From: Nitrospirota bacterium
GTDB lineage: Bacteria; Nitrospirota; Thermodesulfovibrionia; Thermodesulfovibrionales; JdFR-88
Length of the DNA stretch: 24,119 bases
Assembly (NCBI GenBank): GCA_021812785.1
Contig: JAKAMR010000032.1
Span: forward strand, 1 to 24,119
Direction of reading: 5' to 3'
This document shows, piece after piece, positions 1-8,700 of the stretch. The number at the start of each line of letters is the position of its first letter. The first letter of the stretch is position 1. Made by a program: the position numbers and the translations under genes. Below the pieces are notes generated by a model that was given only the letters and a program-made list of their open reading frames with translations, had not been told where the DNA came from and did not search any database.

Positions 1-84
1 AAGAATCTGGGCACGACCCTCCAGAACGCAAATATAAATATGCAGCAGAAGATTAATAGCTTTTATCAAAACACGCAGAAATAA
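1..84 (+). CDS. 3' end of an upstream gene (partial)
   Basis: Frame 1 is open from the window edge to TAA at 82-84 and gives a polar, Gln/Asn-rich C-terminus of 27 residues ending NSFYQNTQK. The stop lies one base before the traW ATG at 86, so this gene is almost certainly in the same operon. In F-like systems traW often follows traC or trbI, but trbI is found further downstream here and the tail is too short to assign to a family. No function is proposed. Confidence 0.6.
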   Translation, partial: KNLGTTLQNANINMQQKINSFYQNTQK

Positions 85-85
85 A

Positions 86-724
86 ATGGCATCGAGACCG
101 TTTATTACTATCATGATTTTCATCTGTCTGGCAACTGGCTGCTTCTTCATGCCTGTCCAGCTTGAGGCCTCGGTTATGGTCGTTGGCCGCGCCGGGGTCA
201 CCTATCCGATTGCGGAGCAGGACGCCATGAGCGAGCTTATGCGGAGAGTAAAGCAGGTGGACTGGAAGAGGCAGTTTCCCGGCATCAGGCAATCTGTCCG
301 GGCTTTCCAGCCCCCGGACCTGGCGCGCCTTCCCAAGGCGAGGCATGACAGGACGTTTATGGTTGATCCCACGTATACGCTTCCATTCGACATACCGTAC
401 GGCAAGGGCGGCATCCTCTATCCGAAGGGCTATGCCTTCAATCCGCTCGATTACGTAGGCCTTCCGGATGTTTTCGTTTTCATCGACGGGGCGGACAAGT
501 TGCAGTTGGAGTGGTTTCAGAAGTCGCCTTATGCCAAGGCTCCAAACATAATGCTCCTTCTTACCGGCGGCAGCTATCCGGAGGTCGAAAAGAAGCTTCG
601 AAGGCCGATCTTTTACGCCCCGGAAAAGATAACAAAGAGGTTCAGGATCGAGGCCGTGCCCGCGGTCCTTTATCAACGGGGAAAGTTTTTAGAGGTGAAG
701 GAATTTGAGATTCGAAAGAAATAA
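86..724 (+). CDS. traW: F-type conjugative transfer protein TraW
   Basis: The 212-residue product has the TraW family pattern: an N-terminal export signal (hydrophobic residues about 5-25), then VGRAGVTYPIAEQD at the start of the mature protein, a central RTFMVDPTYTLPFDI segment, a FIDGAD segment, and a C-terminal VPAVLYQRGKFLEVKEF block. TraW is a periplasmic protein of F-type type IV secretion needed for pilus assembly; in F-like systems it works with TrbC and TraU. The signal region ends LATGC, which loosely resembles a lipobox but has Ala rather than Leu at -3, so lipidation is uncertain. ATG 86 directly follows the upstream stop and has no strong Shine-Dalgarno, suggesting translational coupling. 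The 3' end overlaps traU by 20 bp. The family call is firm; the exact start is less so. Confidence 0.9.
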   Translation: MASRPFITIMIFICLATGCFFMPVQLEASVMVVGRAGVTYPIAEQDAMSELMRRVKQVDWKRQFPGIRQSVRAFQPPDLARLPKARHDRTFMVDPTYTLPFDIPYGKGGILYPKGYAFNPLDYVGLPDVFVFIDGADKLQLEWFQKSPYAKAPNIMLLLTGGSYPEVEKKLRRPIFYAPEKITKRFRIEAVPAVLYQRGKFLEVKEFEIRKK

Positions 725-1718
725 ATTCCTGATTTTGGTGTTGTTCCTGCTTTTCATGGCGGCCTCCTCGACACAGGCCCGCGCCGTCTGCAGGGAATCT
801 TTTTTCAACCCTATAACGGACATTGACTGGAACGGGATATTCCCGGTGAAGATCGGCGGGGTGGAGCTAATGGGCTCGGACATCGACACGCCTCCGGACA
901 ACATAAGCTCACCTATCTGTGTTTGCGGCTCACCCATTCCGAAGATTGGCATCACGGCCTCTTTCTGGGAGCCCGCGAGGATGGTTGAGACGGTAAAGGA
1001 CCCTTATTGCTTTCCGCTCATAGGCGCGCAGCTCTCAAATCCTAAGCCGGGATTTCTGGGAGGTGCGAGCGAGGAAAGCGGGGAAGACCTGCCGCCTGAG
1101 ACTTTCCAGCAGGCCCACTGGTATATCTTCCCCGTGTGGGGAATCCTGAATCTTTTTCTCGACGTCCCCTGCCTGGAGAAGGGCGGCTTCGACATCGCCT
1201 ACATGACGGAGATAGACCCGCTGTGGAACAGTGACATTTCGAGCTTTCTGCTTAACCCCGAGGCGCTGCTCTTTGGCAACCCCGCGGCGCAGCTTGCCTG
1301 CGGGGCGGACAGCGTCGCCTCGAACGCGGGCTATCCCCTGGACCCGCTTTTCTGGTGCATGGGCAGTTGGGGAAGCGCCTATCCTTTGACCGGCCATATA
1401 GCAACCGCCGATCCTGTCCAGGCTAATGCTGGATTAGCGGCAAGGATGATATACAAGCTCTCCCGTGAGGCGCTTACCTGGGACCCGGGCGTAAACGTGT
1501 GCGGCCCGGTCGTCACTCCTATCTGGATCAAGAGCCATTACAGGTTCCAGATCGTAAAGCCCGTAAGGGGCTCGATCGTCACCCCCATAGGGCGAAGCGA
1601 TCTTATCTGGGGAGCGGACAAGAATCCGGCCTGGGGGACTGCGAGCAACGCCCCGGACAATTTCCTGTGGATGATCTTCAGAAAGGTGTCATGCTGCGTT
1701 TATCTCTACGGGGGCTGA
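705..1718 (+). CDS. traU: F-type conjugative transfer protein TraU
   Basis: The product is 337 residues, close to F TraU (about 330). It has an N-terminal signal peptide (hydrophobic residues 8-25, ending near AQARA), then the family opening CRESFFNPITDIDWNGIFP, the ICVCGSPIPKIGI block, FWEPARM, and many cysteines (for example around LACGADS and WCMGSWG) that are expected to be disulfide-bonded in the periplasm. TraU acts in mating-pair formation and DNA transfer. Translation starts at TTG 705 inside the end of traW, preceded by a GGTGAAGGA ribosome site at about 693-701. It ends at TGA 1716-1718 and overlaps trbC by 28 bp. Its use of TGA as a normal stop argues against genome-wide TGA reassignment. 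The Cys richness makes it a plausible client of the redox-type TraF downstream (inference). Confidence 0.92.
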   Translation: MRFERNKFLILVLFLLFMAASSTQARAVCRESFFNPITDIDWNGIFPVKIGGVELMGSDIDTPPDNISSPICVCGSPIPKIGITASFWEPARMVETVKDPYCFPLIGAQLSNPKPGFLGGASEESGEDLPPETFQQAHWYIFPVWGILNLFLDVPCLEKGGFDIAYMTEIDPLWNSDISSFLLNPEALLFGNPAAQLACGADSVASNAGYPLDPLFWCMGSWGSAYPLTGHIATADPVQANAGLAARMIYKLSREALTWDPGVNVCGPVVTPIWIKSHYRFQIVKPVRGSIVTPIGRSDLIWGADKNPAWGTASNAPDNFLWMIFRKVSCCVYLYGG

Positions 1719-2530
1719 TATTGCTGATGGCTTTAAGCCTGGCCGGTGCCGGAGTGGCCCAGAGGGCCGCAAGCGCCCCTTGCTTCGACCTGAATGCCGT
1801 CTCCGGCGTTATCGTCAGGGCGAAGGGGCTCGCGGCGAGGATGAAGAACACCCCGCCAGCAAACGTCTATAAACGTGAGGGGGAGATCGAGGCCCGAAAG
1901 GCGTTTGAGTCCTACGAGTCGCCGGCGTTTCAAAGGAAGGTGCTGCTGGAAAACGAGAGGCTTAAAAAAGAGGTCTTCGGCGGGTTCAGGGCTCATTACA
2001 AGGGCCTGGGACCAGGGCCGGGCAAAAAGGACGTGAGCGGAGGGCGGGAAAGGCTTTCTCTAAACGAGAGGATTTACCTTTTCATTTCCTCCTCCGTGCC
2101 GGAGGCCACACTCCGGACCTACATTGAGCAGATCGCGGAGCTAAAGGACCCGAGCGTTGTGGTCCTGATGAGAGGTTTTATAGGCGGCATGAAATATATG
2201 GGCCCAACGCTTAAGTTCATGGGAAAGCTGCTTGAAAAAGACCCGTCGTGCGGACTTTCATGCGGGCTCTACGGGGTGGATGTGGAGGTAGACCCGCTTC
2301 TTTTCGGGCGTTACGGGATTTTGCAGGTCCCGGCGGTCGTCTACGTGCCGGACATCGAGGTCCTTGGCCCGGGGTCGGAGGGTCTCAAACGAAACGCGAA
2401 GGTAGGCAGGTCATACGCCTTTTACGGAGACGCGGCCCTTGCCTACTCGCTTAAAAGAATAAACGAGGAGGCAAAATCCGCTTCTCTTGCGGCCGTAATC
2501 AGGGAGTTCACGCATGGCTTTTACCGGTAA
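1691..2530 (+). CDS. trbC: F-type conjugative transfer protein TrbC
   Basis: The start chosen is ATG 1691, preceded by GAAAGGTGTC and inside the end of traU. It gives 279 residues with a signal peptide (MLRLSLRGLILLMALSLAG). The frame stays open upstream to about 1499, but that stretch is traU coding sequence read in another frame. The C-terminal half carries the TrbC domain: YLFISSSVPEATLRTYIEQI, VVLMRGFIGG, and DPLLFGRYGILQVPAVVYV, the last resembling the cis-Pro region of thioredoxin-like folds. TrbC is periplasmic, interacts with TraW in F-like systems and is needed for pilus assembly. The N-terminal part (residues 30-120) is charged and probably helical. TAA at 2528-2530 is followed by 78 bp without a gene before trbI. 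Confidence 0.88.
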   Translation: MLRLSLRGLILLMALSLAGAGVAQRAASAPCFDLNAVSGVIVRAKGLAARMKNTPPANVYKREGEIEARKAFESYESPAFQRKVLLENERLKKEVFGGFRAHYKGLGPGPGKKDVSGGRERLSLNERIYLFISSSVPEATLRTYIEQIAELKDPSVVVLMRGFIGGMKYMGPTLKFMGKLLEKDPSCGLSCGLYGVDVEVDPLLFGRYGILQVPAVVYVPDIEVLGPGSEGLKRNAKVGRSYAFYGDAALAYSLKRINEEAKSASLAAVIREFTHGFYR

Positions 2531-2608
2531 AGAGTTGCCCCTATATCACTTGAGAGGGGATAGTTCGAAAAATCGCGCGCAGTCGCGGTCAAAGAAGGAG
2601 GAAAAACA

Positions 2609-3028
2609 TTGCCAGAGGAAACTGCCTCATCTTTGGAAGATCAGGAGACAAAAACTGGCGGGAAAGAGCCCGCAGAGGTTGTAGCCGCCGCCCCGCAAGC
2701 GGAAGCGGCCGGAATGGTTCCGGCCAAACAGGGGAAATCTCCCGGGTGGCTTGTCGTGGCCGCCATAAGCCTGCTTGTTTCAATAACGGTTTCGGCTGGT
2801 TCCGTTGACGTCTACGACCGCTTCTACGCCCAGAAGATAGTCGCCGTGGACATAAAGGGCTACATAGCGGCACAGAGGGACCTCTACCTAAGCGGAAAAG
2901 AAACGGGCAAAGAGTTCCGGGCAAACATCGACAAGTTGGCCGCGGCGGTAAAGAGCATTCCCAAAAATCGAGTGGCGATAATGGGGGACGCCGTTGTCAA
3001 AAATGCGGAAATTGAAAAACTTCCTTAA
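2609..3028 (+). CDS. trbI: TrbI-like F-type conjugation inner-membrane protein
   Basis: This 139-residue protein has an acidic, Ala-rich cytoplasmic N-terminus (1-45), one membrane span (about 46-64, WLVVAAISLLVSITVSAG) and a periplasmic tail. The tail ends IPKNRVAIMGDAVVKNAEIE, which parallels the VILVSPAVVQGAPDI ending of F TrbI (about 128 aa). In F, TrbI affects pilus outgrowth and retraction. The start is TTG 2609 with a strong AAGGAGG site at about 2596-2602. It ends within the start region of the S26 peptidase gene (35-bp overlap). The family call rests on topology plus the C-terminal motif and is less certain than for traW or traU. Confidence 0.75.
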   Translation: MPEETASSLEDQETKTGGKEPAEVVAAAPQAEAAGMVPAKQGKSPGWLVVAAISLLVSITVSAGSVDVYDRFYAQKIVAVDIKGYIAAQRDLYLSGKETGKEFRANIDKLAAAVKSIPKNRVAIMGDAVVKNAEIEKLP

Positions 3029-3476
3029 GGCTTTTTCTCTGGTTTTTCTGGTTTTGCTTCTTGGGGCCGAGGCCTCGGGCAGGATCGCCGTGAATTTTTC
3101 CCCCTCGGTCCGGCCCAGGCTCTTTTTCCTCGTCAGGCGTCCGGCCGCAGTCAAAAAGGGCGATTACGTGATATTCAGGCCCGAGAATATCGACCCGTAC
3201 ATAAACGGAAAGACACTCGTAAAGAAGGTGACCTGCGACGAGGGCGATACGCTCACCGAAAAGGGAAAGGACTATTTTTGCGACGGGGCCGTCTACCTGG
3301 GCAGGGCGAAGGATTTCAGCCTCAAGGGAGAGAGACTTCAAAATTTCGTCTATAACGGCGTTATCCCTAAGGGATTCTGCTTTGTCGAGGGCAGCAACAT
3401 AAATAGCTATGACAGCCGGTACTGGGGGTTTTTAAGGGAAAGTGATGTCGAAGCGCGCGCTTATCCTGTTTTTTAG
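2994..3476 (+). CDS. S26-family signal peptidase, conjugative TraF type
   Basis: This 160-residue protein has one N-terminal membrane anchor (about 10-26) followed by an S26/TraF peptidase fold facing the periplasm. The visible landmarks are a Ser-containing NFSPSVRPRLFFLVRR segment (candidate nucleophile Ser38), GDYVIFRP, the LVKKVTCDEGD Lys box, and a conserved C-terminal box with NSYDSRYWGFLRESDVEARA. Such peptidases mature pilin or other exported conjugation proteins. The usual S-x-P-x-G-x-Y context is changed here to S-V-R-P-R-L-F, so the Gly is lost. TTG 2994 is used as the start because it keeps coupling with trbI; ATG 3003 in the same frame is a possible alternative. This is a different protein from the thioredoxin-like traF that follows, although both are called TraF in the literature. 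Confidence 0.82.
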   Translation: MSKMRKLKNFLKAFSLVFLVLLLGAEASGRIAVNFSPSVRPRLFFLVRRPAAVKKGDYVIFRPENIDPYINGKTLVKKVTCDEGDTLTEKGKDYFCDGAVYLGRAKDFSLKGERLQNFVYNGVIPKGFCFVEGSNINSYDSRYWGFLRESDVEARAYPVF

Positions 3477-4308
3477 TTTTTTGCTTTTGCTGATTTTACC
3501 GGCGTTCGTGAGCAGCATTGCCGCCGCGGATGCCGGCAGCCCAGCGGGTCCAGTCGCCAAGCGCGGCTGGTGGTGGTATCAGAAGGAGCCGGTGAAAGGA
3601 AAAAATAAAAAGGAGAAAAAAGAATCTCCGGTTGCGTCGCCTTCTCTAAAAAACTACACGATGAAAGAGCTCTGGGACATGCCCCCATCGAAGTTCAGGC
3701 CGCTGATGAACGCGCTTCTGGACAGGGCAATACAGGACCCGACCGTCTCCAACGTGCGCGAGTACTACGTGGTCCTCGACATCGCGCGAAGGAAGTCCCT
3801 GGCCTTCACGAACGTCGCGGCCTACGTCTGGCAGAAATACCCCGGCCTTTCGACAGGCAAGGACTATCCCGTGGCCGCCCCCGGGCGAAACGCGATGTTC
3901 ATGCAGCAATATTCCGACGTGGAGGCCACGATAGAAAACGCGAGAGGCGATTTCGCGCTCCTTTATTTCTATTCCCCGACCTGACCCTACTGCAGGGCGC
4001 AGGACGGGATCCTGCGGTATTTCGAGGCGACATACGGCTGGAAAATAAAGGGGATCGTCCTTGCGGACAACCCGGCCCTGGCCGCAAGGCTAGGGGTCGA
4101 CACGACCCCGTCGCTCATTCTGATCAAAAAGGGAAACGAAGGATATATCCCCATCTCGGCTGGGGTCGCAACACTCGAAGACATAGAGGTGAGGCTCTAC
4201 AGGGGGATAAAGTTTCTCGATGGCGAGACCACTCCCCAGAACTGGAGCCTCTACGATTTTCAAAAAGGACAGGGGTTCGATACGGAAGTCCCGATGGAAG
4301 GGAGGTAG
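3445..4308 (+). CDS. traF: Thioredoxin-like TraF with in-frame TGA: candidate selenoprotein (U-P-Y-C)
   Basis: Read through TGA 3982-3984, the frame runs from ATG 3445 to TAG 4306-4308 (287 codons). GTG 3442 is an alternative start. Visible parts: a signal peptide (1-30), the TraF hallmark GWWWYQKEP (compare GWQWYNEK in F TraF), a helical middle with MKELWDMPPSKFR, and a thioredoxin domain from about 173. The TGA is codon 180, in LYFYSPT-U-PYCRAQ, exactly the first Cys of the C-P-Y-C motif common in non-F TraF homologues. The partner is Cys183, and the cis-Pro of VDTTPSL is Pro222, 42 residues away as in thioredoxins. The 107 codons after TGA contain no other stop and keep family sequence up to traH. 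A SECIS-like hairpin follows the TGA. I infer a periplasmic selenocysteine oxidoreductase for disulfide handling. The alternative is a recent Cys-to-stop mutation giving a 179-residue fragment. Confidence 0.85.
3982..4019 (+). promoter_or_regulatory. Candidate bacterial SECIS element downstream of the traF TGA
   Basis: After TGA 3982-3984 there is a perfect 7-bp stem, 3998-4004 (CGCAGGA) with 4010-4016 (TCCTGCG), closing a 5-nt loop CGGGA at 4005-4009. Twenty bases separate the TGA from the loop, and a G lies within the first two loop positions. Both agree with bacterial SECIS rules as I know them (short loop, early loop G, about 16-37 nt from UGA). Three further pairs (3988-3990 with 4017-4019) can extend the base across a 7-nt bulge. 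SelB would bind this loop to deliver Sec-tRNA. The element is fully inside coding sequence. It has not been folded computationally. Confidence 0.7.
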
Positions 4309-4311
4309 AAA

Positions 4312-5781
4312 GTGAATATGGATAGTGTAAAAAGGATCGTAGCGATAATTTTGCTCGCTGCGATGACCATGATATTTACTGGGCAAAAGAGCGCCTGCGC
4401 GGGCTGGGTGGACGACTGGCTCCAGGAGAAGACCGTCTCATCGCCCGATTACCTGGCGGGGCAGAAGAGAGGGTATTTTACCGGCGGCAGCTTCGACGCA
4501 AGGTGGTATCAGGGGCAAAACGACTACCTGTTTTCCGTGGAGCCGCCAAAGTTCAAGGCCGGCTGCGGAGGTATTGACGCCTTCATGGGCGGGTTTTCGT
4601 TCATGAATTTCAATTACCTGGTAAAAAAGCTCCAGAGCATACTTACGGCCGCGCCGGCGATGGCCTTCGACCTGGCGCTCAGCACCTACTGCCCCCAGTG
4701 TTCGACCATCCTGGGCAAGTTCGAAAACATCTCCGACAAGCTAAACGGCCTGCAGTTCAACGACTGCACGGCATCGAAGGCTGTCGTGGCGCAGCTCATG
4801 GGCCCTTACACCAGGAACCCCGGCCAGTACGAGCACGCGCTATCCGACTACGCGGCCAGCCAGGGCTGGACAAGCCTTTGGCAGGATATCAAGCAGGCGA
4901 CAAGCTCGGCGGACGACACCGCCGCGGCCCCAAACACGAGCGCAACCCCGAACCTTGGCGGCATGTACTCCGGCTGCCCTCAGGACGTCAAAAACCTGTT
5001 TCTCACCTCCGGGTCCCTCCTGGACCATCTTCAGGCGCAATTCGGGGGCGGCTCCCCGGACTACATAGCGCTCCTTCGCGGCTTCATAGGAGATGTAGAT
5101 TTTTCCTCTGACGCAAGCGGGATATTCTACCCGTCTCCGGTTTCCCCTTGCGATACAAACCTTAAAAAAAGCGTGGACAACTTCATCGCCGGAAATACGG
5201 AGGCCAAGTCCGACAGCGGGACATGCGCCCCCCTGCCGGACGTCAACGCCAACCTCGAAACCTGGGCCGCAAACACGATGATGGGCATCATCGGCCAGAT
5301 GGAGGCGCAGGGCCGCCTTACAGCCGACCAGGTGGATTTCCTGAGGCAGATCCCGCTTCCGATGGAGCTGATCTTGAAATACGCCGTCAGCACCGGCCAG
5401 GAGGCCGCGATGGCCTCGGAGTTTTCCACCATCGCCGCCAAGGCGTATGCGTATGCCATAATGGCCGACCTGGACCATAACGCGCAGGTCCTGATAGACA
5501 AGGGGCTGATAGTCGCCCGAGACGAGCCAAGCTCGGTGGCGAACACCTCCGCCAACAAGTGCGACGTCCGCCTACTGGCCGCAAGCCCGGTGCTGCTGGA
5601 TTATAAAAAAAGGCTGGACGTAATGCAGACCGCGCTCGCCCGGGACTATACGAAATGGGCTTCAAGCCTTTACGCCATGCAATCGCTTGGGCGCAGGCTT
5701 GAGGAATTCAACGCCCAGGCGTACAGGAACCTGAGCGAAAAGTTCAACCCCTCGCTTGCCGCAAGGGCGGTGGGGGAATAG
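4312..5781 (+). CDS. traH: F-type conjugative transfer protein TraH
   Basis: The product is 489 residues with a signal peptide (about 1-30, ending near SACA), then the TraH opening GWVDDWLQEK, a GGSFDARWYQGQNDYLFSV block, CGGIDAFMGGFSFMNFNYLV and a TYCPQCSTIL C-x2-C motif near residue 128. All are typical of the family (F TraH about 458 aa). TraH is periplasmic/outer-membrane associated and needed for pilus assembly. GTG 4312 is preferred over ATG 4318 because GGAGG at 4301-4305 sits 6 bp before the GTG. It begins 4 bp after the stop of the candidate seleno-traF. TraH has many cysteines and is therefore a plausible substrate of that oxidoreductase (inference). The C-terminal third (about 390-480) is probably coiled-coil. 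Confidence 0.92.
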   Translation: MNMDSVKRIVAIILLAAMTMIFTGQKSACAGWVDDWLQEKTVSSPDYLAGQKRGYFTGGSFDARWYQGQNDYLFSVEPPKFKAGCGGIDAFMGGFSFMNFNYLVKKLQSILTAAPAMAFDLALSTYCPQCSTILGKFENISDKLNGLQFNDCTASKAVVAQLMGPYTRNPGQYEHALSDYAASQGWTSLWQDIKQATSSADDTAAAPNTSATPNLGGMYSGCPQDVKNLFLTSGSLLDHLQAQFGGGSPDYIALLRGFIGDVDFSSDASGIFYPSPVSPCDTNLKKSVDNFIAGNTEAKSDSGTCAPLPDVNANLETWAANTMMGIIGQMEAQGRLTADQVDFLRQIPLPMELILKYAVSTGQEAAMASEFSTIAAKAYAYAIMADLDHNAQVLIDKGLIVARDEPSSVANTSANKCDVRLLAASPVLLDYKKRLDVMQTALARDYTKWASSLYAMQSLGRRLEEFNAQAYRNLSEKFNPSLAARAVGE

Positions 5782-5792
5782 GAGAAAAAGGT

Positions 5793-8700
5793 TTGAAAAG
5801 ATTGTCTGGCATAGGGCTTACCCTGACGGCCGTATTCCTGCTTCTTCCCACGCCCGCCCACGCGGCCTGGGAGTATTACACCTATGGCGGCTTCGATTCC
5901 GTGCTGCCGGCCTGGCAGCGCGTCGCACTCATCTTCAGCGACAGCAACTATAATTCCCTGTTCTTTCCGATTGTCGTGCTGGGAATGTTCTGCGCGATTG
6001 TGGTCCTCTATCTGAAACTGCTGGGCGGCGCCAATGTGGGCGGCCCCATGTCCTGGGCGGTGCCGGTGGGCATAGGGATAATCCTTTACCTGGGGCTCGT
6101 GGTTCCAAAGGACAGCCTCATGATATACGACCCGGTAATGAACGAGGGGCCGGTCGAGGTAAGCGGCATCCCGCTTGGGATCGCGGCCATGGCGGGGTCC
6201 TTGAACGAGATACAAAACGGGCTCATAGACATCATAGACACGTCCTCGGACCCGGTGGAGCTTTACCAGCAAAACGCCGGGGGCGAGGGGTTTAATATAC
6301 TGCTTCAGACAGGGCAGGAATCATTGCAGATCCCTCCCGAGCTTGAGGGCTCGATCCAGCAGTACACGAAGGACTGCCTCCTCTTTGAGCTTACGCGGCC
6401 GGGGACAACGCTTACTCCCTCGGAACTTGCAAGCAGCACGGATTTCAGGACGGACTACGCAAAGGCGGCAAGCCCGGCGATCTATACGGTCTCCTATATC
6501 TCAAACTCGGTGGGAGACACGATGACCTGCCAGGACGCATGGACCGCGATAAACAGCGCTGTCAGCTCCCCCACGACGTGGACAAACGACATAAACAACA
6601 TCTGCGCCCAGTCCGGATACGACCCCACCATCCCGGCCGAGCTGCAAAAATGCAAAGACCTGGCCGCGGACACGAGCGAGTGGATATGGGGCGCGAACTA
6701 TCCTCTTCAGAACCTGGCCATGCAGAGCGCCTTCACGCAAGCGATAGAGGAGACCTTCAACAACGCCTCCCCGGACCAGGCCATCCAGACCCTGGCTGCC
6801 AGGCAGACGGGCAGCGACTGGCTCTCCGCGGGCCTTGCCGGCAACACCTGGATACCCGTCATCATGGCCGCGATGACCACCCTGGCCATAACGATACTGC
6901 CTTTTCTCATAATGTTTCTGCCGACGCCTCTTTTTGGCAAGGTGATCTCCCTTATAGCAGGTATTTTCATCTGGCTCACCGCCTGGGGGGTAATAGACGC
7001 GATAATACACAGTTTCGGCGTGGACTACGCCCGGCACGCGGCCCAGCAACTTCAGGAGTTCAACCTGGGCGTAAAGTCCATAAGCTATTTTCCCACCTTT
7101 GGCATGAAGACCCTGGCGGCCTTCGGCAACATGAGGTGGTTTGGCCTCATGCTGGCCACGGTCATCACGGGAATGCTGGTCAGGTTCGGCGGCTCCGCCC
7201 TTGCACATCTGGCAGGCGGACTTACGGCAGGCGCCGCGGCCGGGGGCTCCGCAGCCGGACGGATGGAGATGGACCCGCAGGCAAAAGGCGGCAAGGTAGA
7301 GGGCGAGGCCAAGGGTTTCGGCCTTCAGGAGTCCATCGGCGGGTCGAACATGGAGATGCGGCAGATATTCGATTCCTACAGGAACCGTAGCCTGAAAGGC
7401 CTGTCGGAGGGCGCGGCGCTCGGAGGGCCCGGGGCCTCCATGCGGGCTGGAGAGGCGCAGGGGGCCGCGGAACGGGGCACAGGAGAGCTTTATGGGCGGT
7501 TTGAGGACCAGTTCGGCGAGGGATACGACGGCGCGCCGGAACTTCTCCAAGATGCGCGCGCGGAAAACTGGGCCGCCGGCCGGCCCGGGGCGCTAAAGCC
7601 GCTTCAGAACCTGGATGCCCTGGGCGCAAACGCGGTCCCCACGCTGATTGCCGCCGGGGCCGTCGGAGTGGGCAGGCAGGTGGCCGACGAGCAGGCGCTG
7701 GCCGAGGTGGCCAAAAGCCAGGGCAAATCGGTCATGGGCCTGGAGCGGGACCTGGCGGAGGGAAAACTGGAGTCGACCGTGGGTGCCATAAACACCTATG
7801 GCAGGCTCACGGGGGCCTCCTCATTCGACCAGGCGGCCGCAGGATACTTTGCGACCATGGGGCGGGTAGCGGGAGCGGGAACCACTGGCTCCGCGGCGGG
7901 CCTTGAGAAGATAGGGCCTGAAGGGCTGGCCTTCAAGACTGAAAGGGAGATGGAAAACGAATACGCCAAGTTCCGCATGCTGGATGCGGCCGCCAAAGCC
8001 CAGGGGCTGAGCCCCATGCAATTTCTGGCGGCCCACCATGGCGCCGGGATATCGTTTGCCGACTCAAAGGCAAACGGCGTGGACACCTTTACTATGTCGG
8101 CGGACGGCAAGCCCCTGATGTCCACCTCCAGGATGAACCTGGACGCCGCCCGGTTGAAGACCTTCGCGAAGGAACTGGATAAACCCGGCACGACCTATGT
8201 CGGCAGGGCGCTTCTGGCCACGTCCGAGAAAGGGGAAGGGGCGGCAATCACGATGAATGCGGACTCCGCCGGAAACATAGTCTCGATGAGCGCGGAGTCC
8301 GGAGGCAAGGCGCTCCTTAACGACTACTCGATCGGTCAGACCGGCTATGCGAACGCCTACAACGCGCTCACTTCGGTCAATAAGGGGCTCCAGGAGAAAT
8401 CCGGCACTTTCGTGCAGAAGGGCACGGATATAGAGAACAAGGAAGTCGACAAGACCATCATAAGCCACGGCACTGTATTTGACGACACCGCCTTCCAGAT
8501 GGCCCTGAAGGAGGATCGCGCTCTCGTCCATCAGGTGACGAACCCGTATCTAAGCGATAGAGCAAAAGACGCGGAAATAGCGGCCATGGTGGCGCCTCTT
8601 GCAAAAGCTGCCGGCCAGTTCGCAAAAAGATCTGGGGTGTCGATGGATTATACGAAAGGCGATGCCCAGCTTTCTGTGGGCGCTGGTGGCGGACTGATTT

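Noticed and set aside
3982..3984. TGA reassigned to an amino acid genome-wide
   Set aside because: traU, the RHH gene, the methyltransferase and the MORC ATPase all end at TGA at family-typical lengths.
3445..4308. traF as an ordinary nonsense-mutated pseudogene
   Set aside because: The TGA falls exactly on the redox Cys, the frame after it is intact for 107 codons with family features, and a SECIS-like hairpin follows. Kept only as the alternative explanation.
6501..7550. Long open frame on the minus strand inside traG
   Set aside because: It is opposite a well-supported TraG domain; its low-complexity Arg/Gly/Pro-rich product reflects GC-rich codons on the other strand.
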